Source of the DNA: Clostridiales bacterium
Lineage (GTDB): Bacteria > Bacillota > Clostridia > Oscillospirales > Oscillospiraceae
DNA length: 64,000 nt
Assembly: GCA_022787565.1 (NCBI GenBank)
Contig: JALFVN010000040.1
Coordinates: forward strand, 62,001-126,000
Reading direction: 5' to 3'
Shown here: positions 1-8,362 of the stretch, piece after piece
How the letters are laid out: the number at the start of each line of letters is the position of its first letter
Numbering within the stretch: the stretch's first letter is position 1
Position numbers and translations under genes: made by a program
The notes under the pieces: model-generated
Told to the model about the DNA's origin: nothing
Database searches by the model: none
The model's input: only the letters and a program-made list of their open reading frames with translations

Positions 1-1
1 C

Positions 2-187
2 GCATGGATCGTGGTCGCCCCCGTTCTGGATATCCTGATGTATGCCGAGCCTGTCAACAAGGTGTTCCTGCAGGGCGCAGTAGGCGGCGCATCCAACATT
101 GTCACCACCGCCATTATCGGCACGCTGCTCTGCGTGGCCTACGCAGCCACCAAGCCCAAAAAGGGCAGTCTGAAGGAAGAGCAGTAA
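2..187 (+). CDS. ECF transporter S component, C-terminal end (partial)
   Basis: This is the last 61 codons of a membrane protein whose start lies left of the window. The visible part ends in one hydrophobic segment (NIVTTAIIGTLLCVAYAA) followed by a lysine-rich cytoplasmic tail (KPKKGSLKEEQ), a normal end for a substrate-binding S component of an energy-coupling factor transporter. The assignment rests mainly on the next two genes, a fused ECF ATPase and an EcfT. The substrate cannot be told from this piece. It could be another small membrane protein, but an S subunit is the best fit. Confidence 0.6.
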   Translation, partial: AWIVVAPVLDILMYAEPVNKVFLQGAVGGASNIVTTAIIGTLLCVAYAATKPKKGSLKEEQ

Positions 188-205
188 TTCAGCGCAGCCA
201 TTGCA

Positions 206-284
206 AATACGGCGGGATTTTCTCCCGCCGTATTTGGGTATATGGGAAAGCCCGGACTTCAGAGGCGGCCTTTCCCATATACCC
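206..284 (+). promoter_or_regulatory. two tandem hairpins between S-component and ATPase genes
   Basis: Two near-perfect inverted repeats lie back to back. The first has arms 206-217 and 223-234 (AATACGGCGGGA and its complement). The second has 15-nt arms at 236-250 and 270-284 (GGGTATATGGGAAAG and its complement). Neither is followed by a long T run, so they look more like mRNA-stability or attenuation structures that could lower expression of the downstream ATPase relative to the S component. The ribosome site AGGAGGT follows at about 298. Confidence 0.6.
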
Positions 285-309
285 GAACTGTATTATAGGA
301 GGTGACGGC

Positions 310-2019
310 GTGAACGAGCCTGTACTGGAATTTAAAAATTTCGGCTTTCAGTATAATGCCCAGTCCAAGCCTACGCTGTATGACATCAATCTGACGGTCC
401 GCAAGGGGGAGAAGCTGCTGATTGCAGGGCCTTCCGGCTGCGGCAAGTCCACTCTGGCCCACTGTATAAACGGCCTTATCCCTTTTTCCTATAGAGGTGA
501 GATCAGCGGCAGTCTGAAGCTTTTCGGCAAGGAGACAAAGGAGCAGAGCATTTTTGATATCTCCCGCCATGTGGGCACTGTGCTTCAGGATTCCGACGGG
601 CAGTTTATCGGCCTGACGGTGGCGGAGGACATTGCCTTTGCTCTGGAAAACGACTGTGTGGGAGAGCCGGAGCTGCATCAGCGGGTGAAGCAGGCAGCGG
701 AACTGGTGGATATTGAAAGCCATCTTCTCCACGCGCCCAATGAGCTGTCCGGCGGGCAGAAGCAGAGAGTATCCCTCGCCGGCGTCATGGTGGACGATGT
801 GGACATTCTGCTGTTTGACGAGCCGCTGGCAAACCTTGACCCCGCCACCGGCAAACAGGCTATCGAGCTGATCGACGAGATCCAGAAAAAGACCGGCGCC
901 GCAGTGATCATCATCGAACACCGGCTTGAAGACGTACTGCACCGCAATGTGGACCGTGTGGTCCTTATGCAGGCGGGCAGGATCATTGCCGATACCACCC
1001 CGGCACAGCTGCTGAGCCAGAATTACCTCAGCGATAACGGGATCAGAGAGCCGCTGTACATCACCGCACTGAAATATGCCGGTGTGGAGATCAGACCGGA
1101 AATGCACCCCGAGAGCATAGGGACGGTGGAGCTCACGGAACAGACAAAGGAAAAGGTCCGGGCCTGGTTTCATGCCGCCCCGCCTGCCGCGCCTGACCCG
1201 GAGCGGGAGACCCTGCTGGAGGCGAAGGATCTGCGCTTTGCCTATGCAAACGGCCATACCGCACTGCAGCAGGTGTCCGTGTCGGTGAAAAAAGGAGAGC
1301 TTATCGCCATTGTGGGCACCAACGGCGCGGGAAAATCCACCTTTTCCAAGGTGGTCTGCGGCTTTGAACACCAGCAGGAGGGCACGCTCCGTTTTGACGG
1401 CACGGATCTGATGACGCTGTCCATCAAGGAGCGGGCCGACCATATCGGCTATGTGATGCAAAACCCAAATCAGATGATCTCCAAGACCATGATTTTTGAC
1501 GAGGTGGCGCTGGGCCTGCGTACCCGGGGCGTCCCGGAGGAAGAAGTCACCCCCCGGGTGGAGGAGACGCTGAAGATCTGCGGATTGTGGCCTTTTCGCA
1601 AATGGCCGGTATCGGCTCTGAGCTTCGGACAGAAAAAGCGGGTGACCATCGCCTCCATTCTGGTATTGGAGCCGGAGATGATCATTCTGGACGAGCCCAC
1701 TGCCGGACAGGATTACCGCCATTACACCGATATTATGACCTTCCTGGAGGAGCTGAACGGCAGGGGCATAACCGTGGTAATGATCACCCACGATATGCAC
1801 CTGATGCTGGAGTACGCCCACCGGGCTGTGGTGTTTTCCCAGGGCCGGGTGATCGCGGACGACAGCTCCGCCGCCATCCTGACCGACCCGGACGTCATCA
1901 GCCGGGCCAATTTGAAGGAAACTTCCCTCTATGAGCTGGCTCTCCGCTGCGGGATCGGGGATGCCAGGGCATTTGTGCAGCGCTTTATTGATTATGAGCG
2001 GGAGGTGTGCCGCAAATGA
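310..2019 (+). CDS. energy-coupling factor ABC transporter, fused double ATPase
   Basis: A 569-residue protein carrying two complete ABC ATPase domains, the two EcfA subunits fused in one chain. It hydrolyses ATP on the cytoplasmic face to drive uptake by the S component and EcfT. Domain 1 has Walker A GPSGCGKS (40-47), signature LSGGQ (146-150) and Walker B ILLFDEP (166-172). Domain 2 has Walker A GTNGAGKS (336-343), a degenerate signature LSFGQ (437-441) and Walker B MIILDEP (457-463). The start is GTG 310, behind AGGAGGT; the open frame extends further upstream but only through the hairpin region. The last codons overlap the EcfT start (ATGA). YkoD-like fused ATPases are known in Firmicutes. 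Confidence 0.9.
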   Translation: MNEPVLEFKNFGFQYNAQSKPTLYDINLTVRKGEKLLIAGPSGCGKSTLAHCINGLIPFSYRGEISGSLKLFGKETKEQSIFDISRHVGTVLQDSDGQFIGLTVAEDIAFALENDCVGEPELHQRVKQAAELVDIESHLLHAPNELSGGQKQRVSLAGVMVDDVDILLFDEPLANLDPATGKQAIELIDEIQKKTGAAVIIIEHRLEDVLHRNVDRVVLMQAGRIIADTTPAQLLSQNYLSDNGIREPLYITALKYAGVEIRPEMHPESIGTVELTEQTKEKVRAWFHAAPPAAPDPERETLLEAKDLRFAYANGHTALQQVSVSVKKGELIAIVGTNGAGKSTFSKVVCGFEHQQEGTLRFDGTDLMTLSIKERADHIGYVMQNPNQMISKTMIFDEVALGLRTRGVPEEEVTPRVEETLKICGLWPFRKWPVSALSFGQKKRVTIASILVLEPEMIILDEPTAGQDYRHYTDIMTFLEELNGRGITVVMITHDMHLMLEYAHRAVVFSQGRVIADDSSAAILTDPDVISRANLKETSLYELALRCGIGDARAFVQRFIDYEREVCRK

Positions 2020-2843
2020 CCAATATTTTCAACTACATCGACCGCCCATCCCCCATTCACCGTCTCACCGGAGCCACAAAGCTCGTTTGCCTGCTGCTGT
2101 GGAGCCTTGCGGCTATGACCACCTATGATACCCGATTCCTGGCCGTGCTGCCGGTGATCAGTATCGTCCTTTTCCGCATTTCAAAGATCAGAATACGGGA
2201 CGTGTCCTTCATGCTGGGCTTTACGGCGGTATTCATGGTGCTGAACAATGTGCTGATCTTTCTGTTCTCACCCCAGCACGGCGTGGGCATTTACGGCACA
2301 AAGAGCGTGCTGTTCAGCCTGGGCGGAAACTATGCGGTCACCAAGGAACAGCTGTTTTATCACCTCAATCTGCTGCTGAAATACCTTTCCACCATCCCCA
2401 TTGTGCTGCTTTTTGTCTGCACTACCAATCCCAGCGAGTTTGCGGCCTCTCTGAACCGGATCGGTGTGAAGTATACCATTGCCTATTCCGTGGCTCTGGC
2501 CCTGCGCTACATACCGGACATTCAGCGGGAGTACCATGAGATCTCCCAGGCCCAGCAGGCCAGGGGCGTGGAAATGAGCAAAAAGCAGTCCCTTTTCAAG
2601 CGGCTGAAAAGCGCTGCGGCTATTCTGATCCCCCTGGTGCTTTCCAGCATGGACAGGATTGAGCTGATCTCCAACGCCATGGAGCTGCGCGGCTTTGGCA
2701 AGAATAAAAAGCGAACCTGGTACATGGGCCGGAAATTCGGCAGGGCGGATATCCTGTGTATGGCCTTCTGCGCGCTGCTCTTTGTCCTGGCGCTGGCCCT
2801 CAATGCCCTGAACGGCGGGCGCTACTGGAACCCGTTTATATAA
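2016..2843 (+). CDS. ecfT: energy-coupling factor transporter transmembrane protein EcfT
   Basis: A 275-residue polytopic membrane protein of the CbiQ/EcfT family, the scaffold that links the S component to the ATPases. It has several hydrophobic segments and two EcfT-type coupling motifs: QQARGVEM after the middle membrane region and a second AMELRGFG. These Ala-Arg-Gly helices normally dock into the grooves of the two ATPase domains. The ATG at 2016 overlaps the ATPase stop by four bases (ATGA), with GGAGGT ending at 2006, so translation is coupled. A GTG at 2007 is in frame but sits on the ribosome site. An intrinsic terminator follows, so this is the last gene of the operon. Confidence 0.93.
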   Translation: MTNIFNYIDRPSPIHRLTGATKLVCLLLWSLAAMTTYDTRFLAVLPVISIVLFRISKIRIRDVSFMLGFTAVFMVLNNVLIFLFSPQHGVGIYGTKSVLFSLGGNYAVTKEQLFYHLNLLLKYLSTIPIVLLFVCTTNPSEFAASLNRIGVKYTIAYSVALALRYIPDIQREYHEISQAQQARGVEMSKKQSLFKRLKSAAAILIPLVLSSMDRIELISNAMELRGFGKNKKRTWYMGRKFGRADILCMAFCALLFVLALALNALNGGRYWNPFI

Positions 2844-2847
2844 AAAG

Positions 2848-2876
2848 GGTGCCCTTGATGAAAGGGCACCTTTTTT
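2848..2876 (+). terminator. intrinsic terminator of the ECF operon
   Basis: A 9-bp stem (GGTGCCCTT with a GATG loop) is followed by six T residues. It lies five bases after the ecfT stop codon. Confidence 0.9.
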
Positions 2877-3112
2877 GATGAGGTATACTTAAAAACGCAG
2901 ATTTTGGGGGAATTTGTGCATAAGATAAGACGAATTCTACTCTCCGTAGAGAAAAAAACGGCTACTCTACACCCGGCTCTCCGGCAGTATAGACCGGCAG
3001 GGGAGGAGTAGCTTGAACTTTTTGAAGCTTTTGGGTATCATTTTACCGGGGATGCGGAGATAATCTGTTTATGCCCGGAAAAATAGAAAAGCTCACTCAG
3101 GAGGCATATGCC

Positions 3113-3997
3113 ATGTCATTTGTGATCGTAACCGATACATCCGCGAATATCCCCAAAAGGATCGTTGAACAGCGCGGGCTCGAAGTCATCCCCTTTTCCT
3201 ATTATGTGGATGGCGTTGAGCATACCTGTACCGATATTGAGGCCTTTGACGGAGATGGCTTTTACGCCATGATGAAGGGTCATGCCGACGTGACCACTTC
3301 CCAGATCCCGCCCCAGCGCTACGCGGATTTTTTCGAGCCTTTTGTCAAGGAGGGGAAGGACGTTTTGTTCGTCAGCATGTCCTCCGGCATCAGCGGCTCC
3401 TTCTCTTCTTCCAATATCGCCGCCGTTCAGCTGATGGAGACCTACCCGGACAGAATCGTCCGCGCTGTGGACACCAAGGGCGCCTCTCTGGGCGAGGGGC
3501 TGCTGGCCCTGCGGGCGGCGGACTGCCGGGACAAGGGCATGGGCATTGAAGAGACCGTGGAGCTGCTCTGCCAGATGAGAGAGCGGATCTGCCAGGTGTT
3601 CACCGTGGACGACCTGATGTTCCTGCGCAAGGGCGGACGCATCTCCAACGTCACCGCCATTGTGGGCACGGTATTGAACATCAAACCCCTGCTCAAAGGA
3701 GATGAGGAGGGCCACATCGTGGCCTTTGGCAAGGTGAGGGGCAGAAAGCACTCCATTGAGGCCATTGCCGAACGTTATGACCATCTGGTGGACCACCCGG
3801 AGGAACAGATGGTGTGCATTGCCCACGCCGCCTGCGAGAAGGACGCGGATTATCTCATCAGCCTCCTCAACAAAAACCATCCGCCCAAGGAGATCTTGAA
3901 GGTCTGCTATGAGCCGGTCACCGGCTCCCATGTAGGCCCCGGCGCCCTGGCTCTGTTCTTCGAGGGCAGAGACGGCGCAAGAGCGGATATTAAGTGA
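3113..3997 (+). CDS. DegV family fatty-acid-binding protein
   Basis: A 294-residue DegV family protein. Members bind a fatty acid between two domains, and several act as FakB partners of a fatty acid kinase; no kinase gene is visible here. Family features seen are the N-terminal VTDTSANIP, the SSGISGSFSSS segment in the ligand region, and the DDLMFLRKGGRIS motif near the middle, with an EPVTGSHVGPGALALFF-type tail. Length matches the family (about 280-300). ATG 3113 is chosen because CAGGAGGC sits just upstream; an in-frame ATG at 3071 has no ribosome site. The 236 bases between the ECF terminator and this gene hold no other gene I can support. Confidence 0.92.
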   Translation: MSFVIVTDTSANIPKRIVEQRGLEVIPFSYYVDGVEHTCTDIEAFDGDGFYAMMKGHADVTTSQIPPQRYADFFEPFVKEGKDVLFVSMSSGISGSFSSSNIAAVQLMETYPDRIVRAVDTKGASLGEGLLALRAADCRDKGMGIEETVELLCQMRERICQVFTVDDLMFLRKGGRISNVTAIVGTVLNIKPLLKGDEEGHIVAFGKVRGRKHSIEAIAERYDHLVDHPEEQMVCIAHAACEKDADYLISLLNKNHPPKEILKVCYEPVTGSHVGPGALALFFEGRDGARADIK

Positions 3998-4011
3998 AGT
4001 GATATGAAAGA

Positions 4012-4220
4012 TGCAGGGCTCAGGCCCTGCACTTCAAGGCGTCGACAAAGTTCGACGCCTTGAAAACTTATTCAGGAGTATTCAAAAATACTCCTGAATA
4101 AGCATAGATTGAACGCAGAGAGGGGACTCCCGTCCCCTCTCTGCGCTCTCCCCATGCATTTCTATACGCTGCCGATAGCTTTGTCTACAGTCTGAAATGC
4201 AGGGCTCAGGCCCTGCATTT
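4012..4220. repeat. cluster of five perfect hairpins, outer pair identical
   Basis: Five inverted repeats are packed into about 210 bases: 4012-4031 (TGCAGGGCT/AGGCCCTGCA), 4033-4064 (around AAGGCGTCGA), 4067-4102 (16-nt arms CTTATTCAGGAGTATT), 4115-4144 (GCAGAGAGGGGA) and 4195-4220 (AAATGCAGGGCT). The first and last share the same 20-nt palindrome. The last is followed by TTTTTA and can act as a terminator. Each arm pair differs in sequence, so this is not a CRISPR array. Confidence 0.85.
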
Positions 4221-4322
4221 TTATATTTCTTCTTGCTTTTGTCAGGAACACAGTTTATGATAAACTGAAAGCAGAAGAGGCAAGTGTTTTTGCAGAAAAA
4301 GGGATAAAGGAGCGGCAACACC

Positions 4323-4814
4323 TTGGCAATACAGTGGCATGGCAGATATGGAAGACTGGTATCTGCATTAACCAAACATTCAAATATAGTAAACCGGGCG
4401 CTCAATACAAGGCATGATATGGGCGGGGGGATTATGCTCTCGTCTCAGGAACTTCAGGTCCTTGAAAATCTGATCTCCCATGAAGACGAGAATCGCATTA
4501 TGAATGAGATCGCTCTGGCCTGCGGCATTCCGCAGAGCACCATGACAAAAGCGACCCAGCAATTGCTGAAATATAGATTTGCTGCGCGCTACAGGCTGGA
4601 CGGCAATATGAAGAACATTATCCTCCGGCCCACTGAAATGGGGAAGCAGTTCTACAATAGCTATGTGGACAACGAAGCGAAAATGATGTTCGAAGAATTT
4701 TTTGCGGATTTAGCCCCCCTAAGCGATGAGCAGCTTCTTATTTTCTGCAGAGCTCTTGAAAACTTCAACAGGAAATTGAAGCGCGAAAGCGAGCAAAAGC
4801 TGATAGAGTTATAA
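4323..4814 (+). CDS. MarR-like winged-helix regulator
   Basis: A 163-residue cytoplasmic protein that reads as a small winged-helix DNA-binding regulator of MarR type. The core SSQELQVLENLISHEDENRI is followed by a helix-turn-helix (EIALACGIPQSTMTKATQQLLKY), a wing (RYRLDGNMKNIILRPTEMG) and C-terminal helices suited to dimerisation. The start is a TTG at 4323, ten bases after AAGGAG; an ATG at 4339 is out of frame. It is a single-gene unit closed by a terminator, facing a long AT-rich gap before the next regulator. Ligand and targets cannot be read from the sequence. Confidence 0.7.
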   Translation: MAIQWHGRYGRLVSALTKHSNIVNRALNTRHDMGGGIMLSSQELQVLENLISHEDENRIMNEIALACGIPQSTMTKATQQLLKYRFAARYRLDGNMKNIILRPTEMGKQFYNSYVDNEAKMMFEEFFADLAPLSDEQLLIFCRALENFNRKLKRESEQKLIEL

Positions 4815-4828
4815 AGTCTGACAGAACC

Positions 4829-4862
4829 GAAAAGCGCCGTGAGTTTTTCACGGCGCTTTTCG
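4829..4862 (+). terminator. intrinsic terminator after the MarR-like gene
   Basis: Stem GAAAAGCGCCGTGA / TCACGGCGCTTTTC with a short GTTTT loop. It lies 15 bases after the stop codon. Confidence 0.85.
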
Positions 4863-5138
4863 GAGAACACAGACTCTTCCTTCGACAATGAAGGTGGAGA
4901 TCAGTGATTTTCTTTTTATCGAGATTTAAATTACACAGAAAGAATTTTGATCAGATATAAAGAATTAACATTTTATTAAAATAATATTCATAAATTATAC
5001 ATAAAATTTACGCGTATTTAGGATTTACTGTATTTATGTCCTGCGGTCCTTCACGATCCATCATGATTTGTCTTCTTGCCTTTCCGGGGATCGCATGGGA
5101 CCTGATCAAAATACGTTCAACAAGAGAGGTTTACTGCC
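4863..5138 (+). promoter_or_regulatory. AT-rich upstream region of the PocR/AraC regulator
   Basis: About 275 bases without a gene. The central part (about 4930-5030) is far richer in A+T than its surroundings, with runs such as TTTTATTAAAATAATATTC, as expected of a promoter or bent regulator-binding region. I cannot fix one -35/-10 pair. The ribosome site AGAGAGG lies at about 5122. Confidence 0.4.
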
Positions 5139-6137
5139 ATGGCCCGACGGGAATTTGATATGCAGAGCATTCTGGATATTCCGCTTTGGGAAAAGATGCA
5201 GGACCAGCTGGCAAAGCTGACCGGAACAGCCATTATCTGCATCGACCTGAAGGGCAATCCGGTTACGAAGCACAGCTGCCGGACTGACTTTTGCAGCGTG
5301 ATCCGAGAAAACCCCGTGTCCCGCAAGCGCTGCTACCGCTGTGACGCGCTGGCCGGACTGGAGGCAGTTCGCCTTGAAAAGCCCTATATTTATCTGTGCC
5401 ACTGCGGTATTGTGGATGTGGCAGTGCCTGTTATGGTTGGCGACAAATACCTGGGGGCAGTGATGTTCGGCCAGGTGCGCCTGATGAACAAGGACGCGGA
5501 AAAAGCCGTGCGGCTGGTGAACGAGATCAGTTCCTTCCAGGCGGAGGAGGACGCTGCCCGCAAGGATCTTCTGGAGATGTATGAACGGCTGCCAGAGATG
5601 GAATATGAACGCATCGTGGAAATTGCGGAATTTGTGGATTCCGTGGTGAAATATACGGTGGCCAGGGCCGTAAAGAGCCGTAACCGTGATGAGACCTTCC
5701 AATGGATGCTGAATATGAATGCGGAGCAGGGGAGCAGTGACGTGGAAATCCAGGAGATCCATGAGCCGCTGAGCACCGCGCCGGCATGGCCTGGGGAAAA
5801 GCTCCCCGTAAAGCCAAGCAGTGCCATTTATCCTGCAATCTCGTATATCCACAATCACCCCCGGGAAAGCGTTTCCATGAAGGAGATGGCCAGCCTCTGC
5901 CACCTGAGCCCCAGCTATTTTTCCCGCCTCTTCAACCGGGAGACAGGCGAAACCTTTGTCAACTACATCAACCGGCAGAAAATTGAACTGGCCAAGGTAC
6001 AGCTCCGGGGGACAAACAAAAGCGTTGCTCAAATCGCCGGGGATGTGGGCTATCTGAACGTCAGTAATTTTATTGCTGTGTTCAAACGTATAGAAGGCGT
6101 CACGCCCTCCTTATATCGCCAGTATCTCTTCAAATAA
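5139..6137 (+). CDS. AraC-family regulator with PocR sensory domain
   Basis: A 332-residue two-domain regulator. The N-terminal half (about 10-170) matches the PocR ligand-binding domain, with a family-type cysteine pattern: HSCRTDFCSVIR, RKRCYRCDA and IYLCHCGIVDVAVPV. PocR domains sense small metabolites such as propanediol or one-carbon compounds and may hold metal. The C-terminal about 100 residues are a double helix-turn-helix of AraC type (SMKEMASLCHLSPSYFSRLFNRETG, then IAGDVGYLNVSNFIAVFKRIEGVTP). It stands alone, upstream of a membrane hydrolase and glycerol kinase, which are plausible but unproven targets. Confidence 0.88.
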   Translation: MARREFDMQSILDIPLWEKMQDQLAKLTGTAIICIDLKGNPVTKHSCRTDFCSVIRENPVSRKRCYRCDALAGLEAVRLEKPYIYLCHCGIVDVAVPVMVGDKYLGAVMFGQVRLMNKDAEKAVRLVNEISSFQAEEDAARKDLLEMYERLPEMEYERIVEIAEFVDSVVKYTVARAVKSRNRDETFQWMLNMNAEQGSSDVEIQEIHEPLSTAPAWPGEKLPVKPSSAIYPAISYIHNHPRESVSMKEMASLCHLSPSYFSRLFNRETGETFVNYINRQKIELAKVQLRGTNKSVAQIAGDVGYLNVSNFIAVFKRIEGVTPSLYRQYLFK

Positions 6138-6143
6138 ACGTTC

Positions 6144-6174
6144 AGGCAGAACGGCTTGCCCGTTCTGCCTTTTA
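6144..6174 (+). terminator. intrinsic terminator after the PocR/AraC gene
   Basis: AGGCAGAACGG / CCGTTCTGCCT stem with a CTTG loop, then TTTTA. It lies seven bases after the stop. Confidence 0.85.
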
Positions 6175-6403
6175 TATACTCTGCCCAATCTGCTTGTTTA
6201 TCATTTGTTCAAGTTAATTTGTTGTCAATTGAAAAGGGCAAAAATAAAGAAAAACGCAAAAAAAGAGGATAAAAATGATAAACAATACAACAAATGCTCT
6301 TATTGATTTTTTGTGCAAATCAGATATTTTAGAAACAAGAACGGCGAGATATACACAAAAAACTCGTCGAAACAAACAAAAACATTGGAAAGGAAAGAGA
6401 AGA

Positions 6404-8218
6404 ATGAACCTGAAAAAGAATAAGCTGCTATTGTGGGCTGCTATTGCGCTGATGCTCATTAGTATGATTGGCGCATCTCTGGTGCAGTCCTCAGGCGGCA
6501 CCGTCAAGGTGACAGATGTCAAGTGGGTCAATAGTTACGGAAAGACCATGACAGGCATTATGCTGATTCCGGAAAATGCGACAGCAGAAAACCCTGCTCC
6601 CGCTATCGTGTGCAGCCACGGATTCCTGAACAATAAGGAGATGCAGGATCTGAACTATGTTGAATTGGCCCGCCGCGGTTATGTGGTTCTCAGCAGTGAT
6701 ATGGTTTCTCACGGCAACTCCGAGGTTGGTGACGGCGTACCCCTTATGACCAACTGTGTTTATGAAGGTGTTCAGTTTTTATCCAAGATTGATTTTGTGG
6801 ATAACACCCGGATCGGTGTTACGGGCCATTCTTTCGGCGGATTGAACTGCAACATCGCCGCTGCGCTGGACAACATGAATGATCCCTGGCTGATTTCTGC
6901 GGTTCTGGTTAACAGTATGGATCCTACATATGTTGACGGAGAAGGGAATTATGCCAATATATACGGCAACCGGAATGTGGGCGTTATAGCTGGCATGTAC
7001 GATGAGTTCGGCTTTAATACGGTTGACAGCGAAGGAAATGCCATTCCCAAGCCCGACTATATCCACTCTCCCAGCGCCCAGTCCTTCCTGTACTTTGGAC
7101 AGGATCCCACTGGCCTGGAAGAGCGCAGCAACGATACCATATATACCGAAAATGTTGACGGCAAGGAATGCATCCGCGTTATCTATACGCCGGAGATCAC
7201 TCACCCCTGGTCCCATTTCTCCCAGCGGTCTACCACGGCGACCATAAGCTTTTTTGAGAAAGCTATCCCCGCGCCCAACCCTCTGCCTGCGACAAATCAA
7301 ATCTGGCAGTGGAAAGTCGTTTTTAACACCATTGGCCTGATAGGCTTTGGCCTGTTCATTGCCGCTGCCTCCGTGGCCTTTGTCAACACCGCTCCTTTCC
7401 AGTCTCTCCGCGCCGCTGAGGCCCCTGCACCTCTAAAGCTTAAAACCGGAAAGGCAAAGGCTTGGTTCTGGGCAAGCCTTGTAATCGGCGCGGTTTACGG
7501 AGCATTCTCTTACCTGCCCGTAATGAAATTGGCAAAGGCAGCAACCTTTGCACCTACCCTGCTGGGGCAGTCTGCGGTCTATGGCATCTCCATATGGGCT
7601 ATGAGCTGCGCGCTTGTCAGCGTAATTTGCATGTTCATCAGTAAAGCCATCAATGGCGGTGCGAATGAACTGGCTTCTTGCCTCAAGCTTGGCGCAAAGA
7701 ATCTCTTTAAGACCATTGTGCTGGCTGCGCTGGTTGCTGCTTCCGCGTTTATGTGGGTGTTTATTGCAAACTACTTCTTCCATGTTGATTTCCGTATTTG
7801 GGTACTGGCAGCAAAGGCATTTAACTCCCGCATATTTGTTATTGCTATCCCCTATATGCTGCTGCTCAGTGTATTCTATGTGGTCAACTCCATTTCGGTC
7901 AACTGCTTCAACTTCAACGAGATTGGCGGAAAGAAGTGGCTTAACATCCTGGTCCTGGCAGTGTTCAATGTGCTGCCCGCGGTCATCGTTCTGGTATTAC
8001 AGTACACTTACTTCAAGGCTTACGGATTCCCCCGCTGGACTGCTGACCAGACCCATCTGTTTGTCGTTTGGCTCTATCCTCTGCTGGTGATGCTTCCTGC
8101 TTCTGCCATCATTTCCCGCTATGTGTTTAAAGCAACCAAAAATCCTTATCTTCCCGGCATTACCAACGCAATTGTGATTGCATTGATGAGCTGTGCCAAC
8201 ACATGCACGTTCATGTAA
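6404..8218 (+). CDS. membrane-bound alpha/beta hydrolase with polytopic C-terminus
   Basis: A 604-residue protein with three parts. Residues 5-28 form an N-terminal membrane segment. An alpha/beta-hydrolase domain (about 35-300) follows, with an SHGF oxyanion region (71-74) and the nucleophile elbow GHSFGG (141-146, Ser143); a His in the HPWSHFS region could complete the triad. About residue 315 to the end carries roughly seven hydrophobic segments. The catalytic domain should face outside or sit at the membrane surface. ATG 6404 is preferred (GAAAGGAAAGAG upstream); the longer frame from 6275 adds a charged, low-complexity leader. The substrate is unknown, perhaps an ester or lipid, given glycerol kinase next door. 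Confidence 0.75.
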   Translation: MNLKKNKLLLWAAIALMLISMIGASLVQSSGGTVKVTDVKWVNSYGKTMTGIMLIPENATAENPAPAIVCSHGFLNNKEMQDLNYVELARRGYVVLSSDMVSHGNSEVGDGVPLMTNCVYEGVQFLSKIDFVDNTRIGVTGHSFGGLNCNIAAALDNMNDPWLISAVLVNSMDPTYVDGEGNYANIYGNRNVGVIAGMYDEFGFNTVDSEGNAIPKPDYIHSPSAQSFLYFGQDPTGLEERSNDTIYTENVDGKECIRVIYTPEITHPWSHFSQRSTTATISFFEKAIPAPNPLPATNQIWQWKVVFNTIGLIGFGLFIAAASVAFVNTAPFQSLRAAEAPAPLKLKTGKAKAWFWASLVIGAVYGAFSYLPVMKLAKAATFAPTLLGQSAVYGISIWAMSCALVSVICMFISKAINGGANELASCLKLGAKNLFKTIVLAALVAASAFMWVFIANYFFHVDFRIWVLAAKAFNSRIFVIAIPYMLLLSVFYVVNSISVNCFNFNEIGGKKWLNILVLAVFNVLPAVIVLVLQYTYFKAYGFPRWTADQTHLFVVWLYPLLVMLPASAIISRYVFKATKNPYLPGITNAIVIALMSCANTCTFM

Positions 8219-8265
8219 ACTGGTGTGTTTCATAATGAATTTGTGAAAGCACTTTCTACTCCCAA

Positions 8266-8293
8266 GCGCCGCAGTCACTTAGGACTGCGGCGC
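8266..8293 (+). terminator. hairpin between hydrolase gene and glpK
   Basis: GCGCCGCAGTC / GACTGCGGCGC with an 11-bp stem. No T run follows, so termination may be partial and glpK could be co-transcribed. Confidence 0.6.
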
Positions 8294-8362
8294 AAATGTT
8301 AGAAACTCATATCTGCTGAGCTGATAAATCGGTACGGTCAGATTGCTCAAAGGAGAATTGCG

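Noticed and set aside
259-1821. 520-codon minus-strand frame opposite the ECF ATPase
   Set aside because: Composition is that of an antisense shadow; the plus strand has complete Walker and signature motifs.
2877-3112. Riboswitch or small RNA upstream of degV (GGGGAGGAGTAGC near 3001)
   Set aside because: The motif resembles a yybP-ykoY start, but the second conserved block (TCAGCCCG) does not follow and it lies too close to the gene.
4012-4220. CRISPR or tRNA-like structures in the hairpin cluster
   Set aside because: Stem sequences differ from each other and there is no repeat-spacer pattern or cloverleaf.
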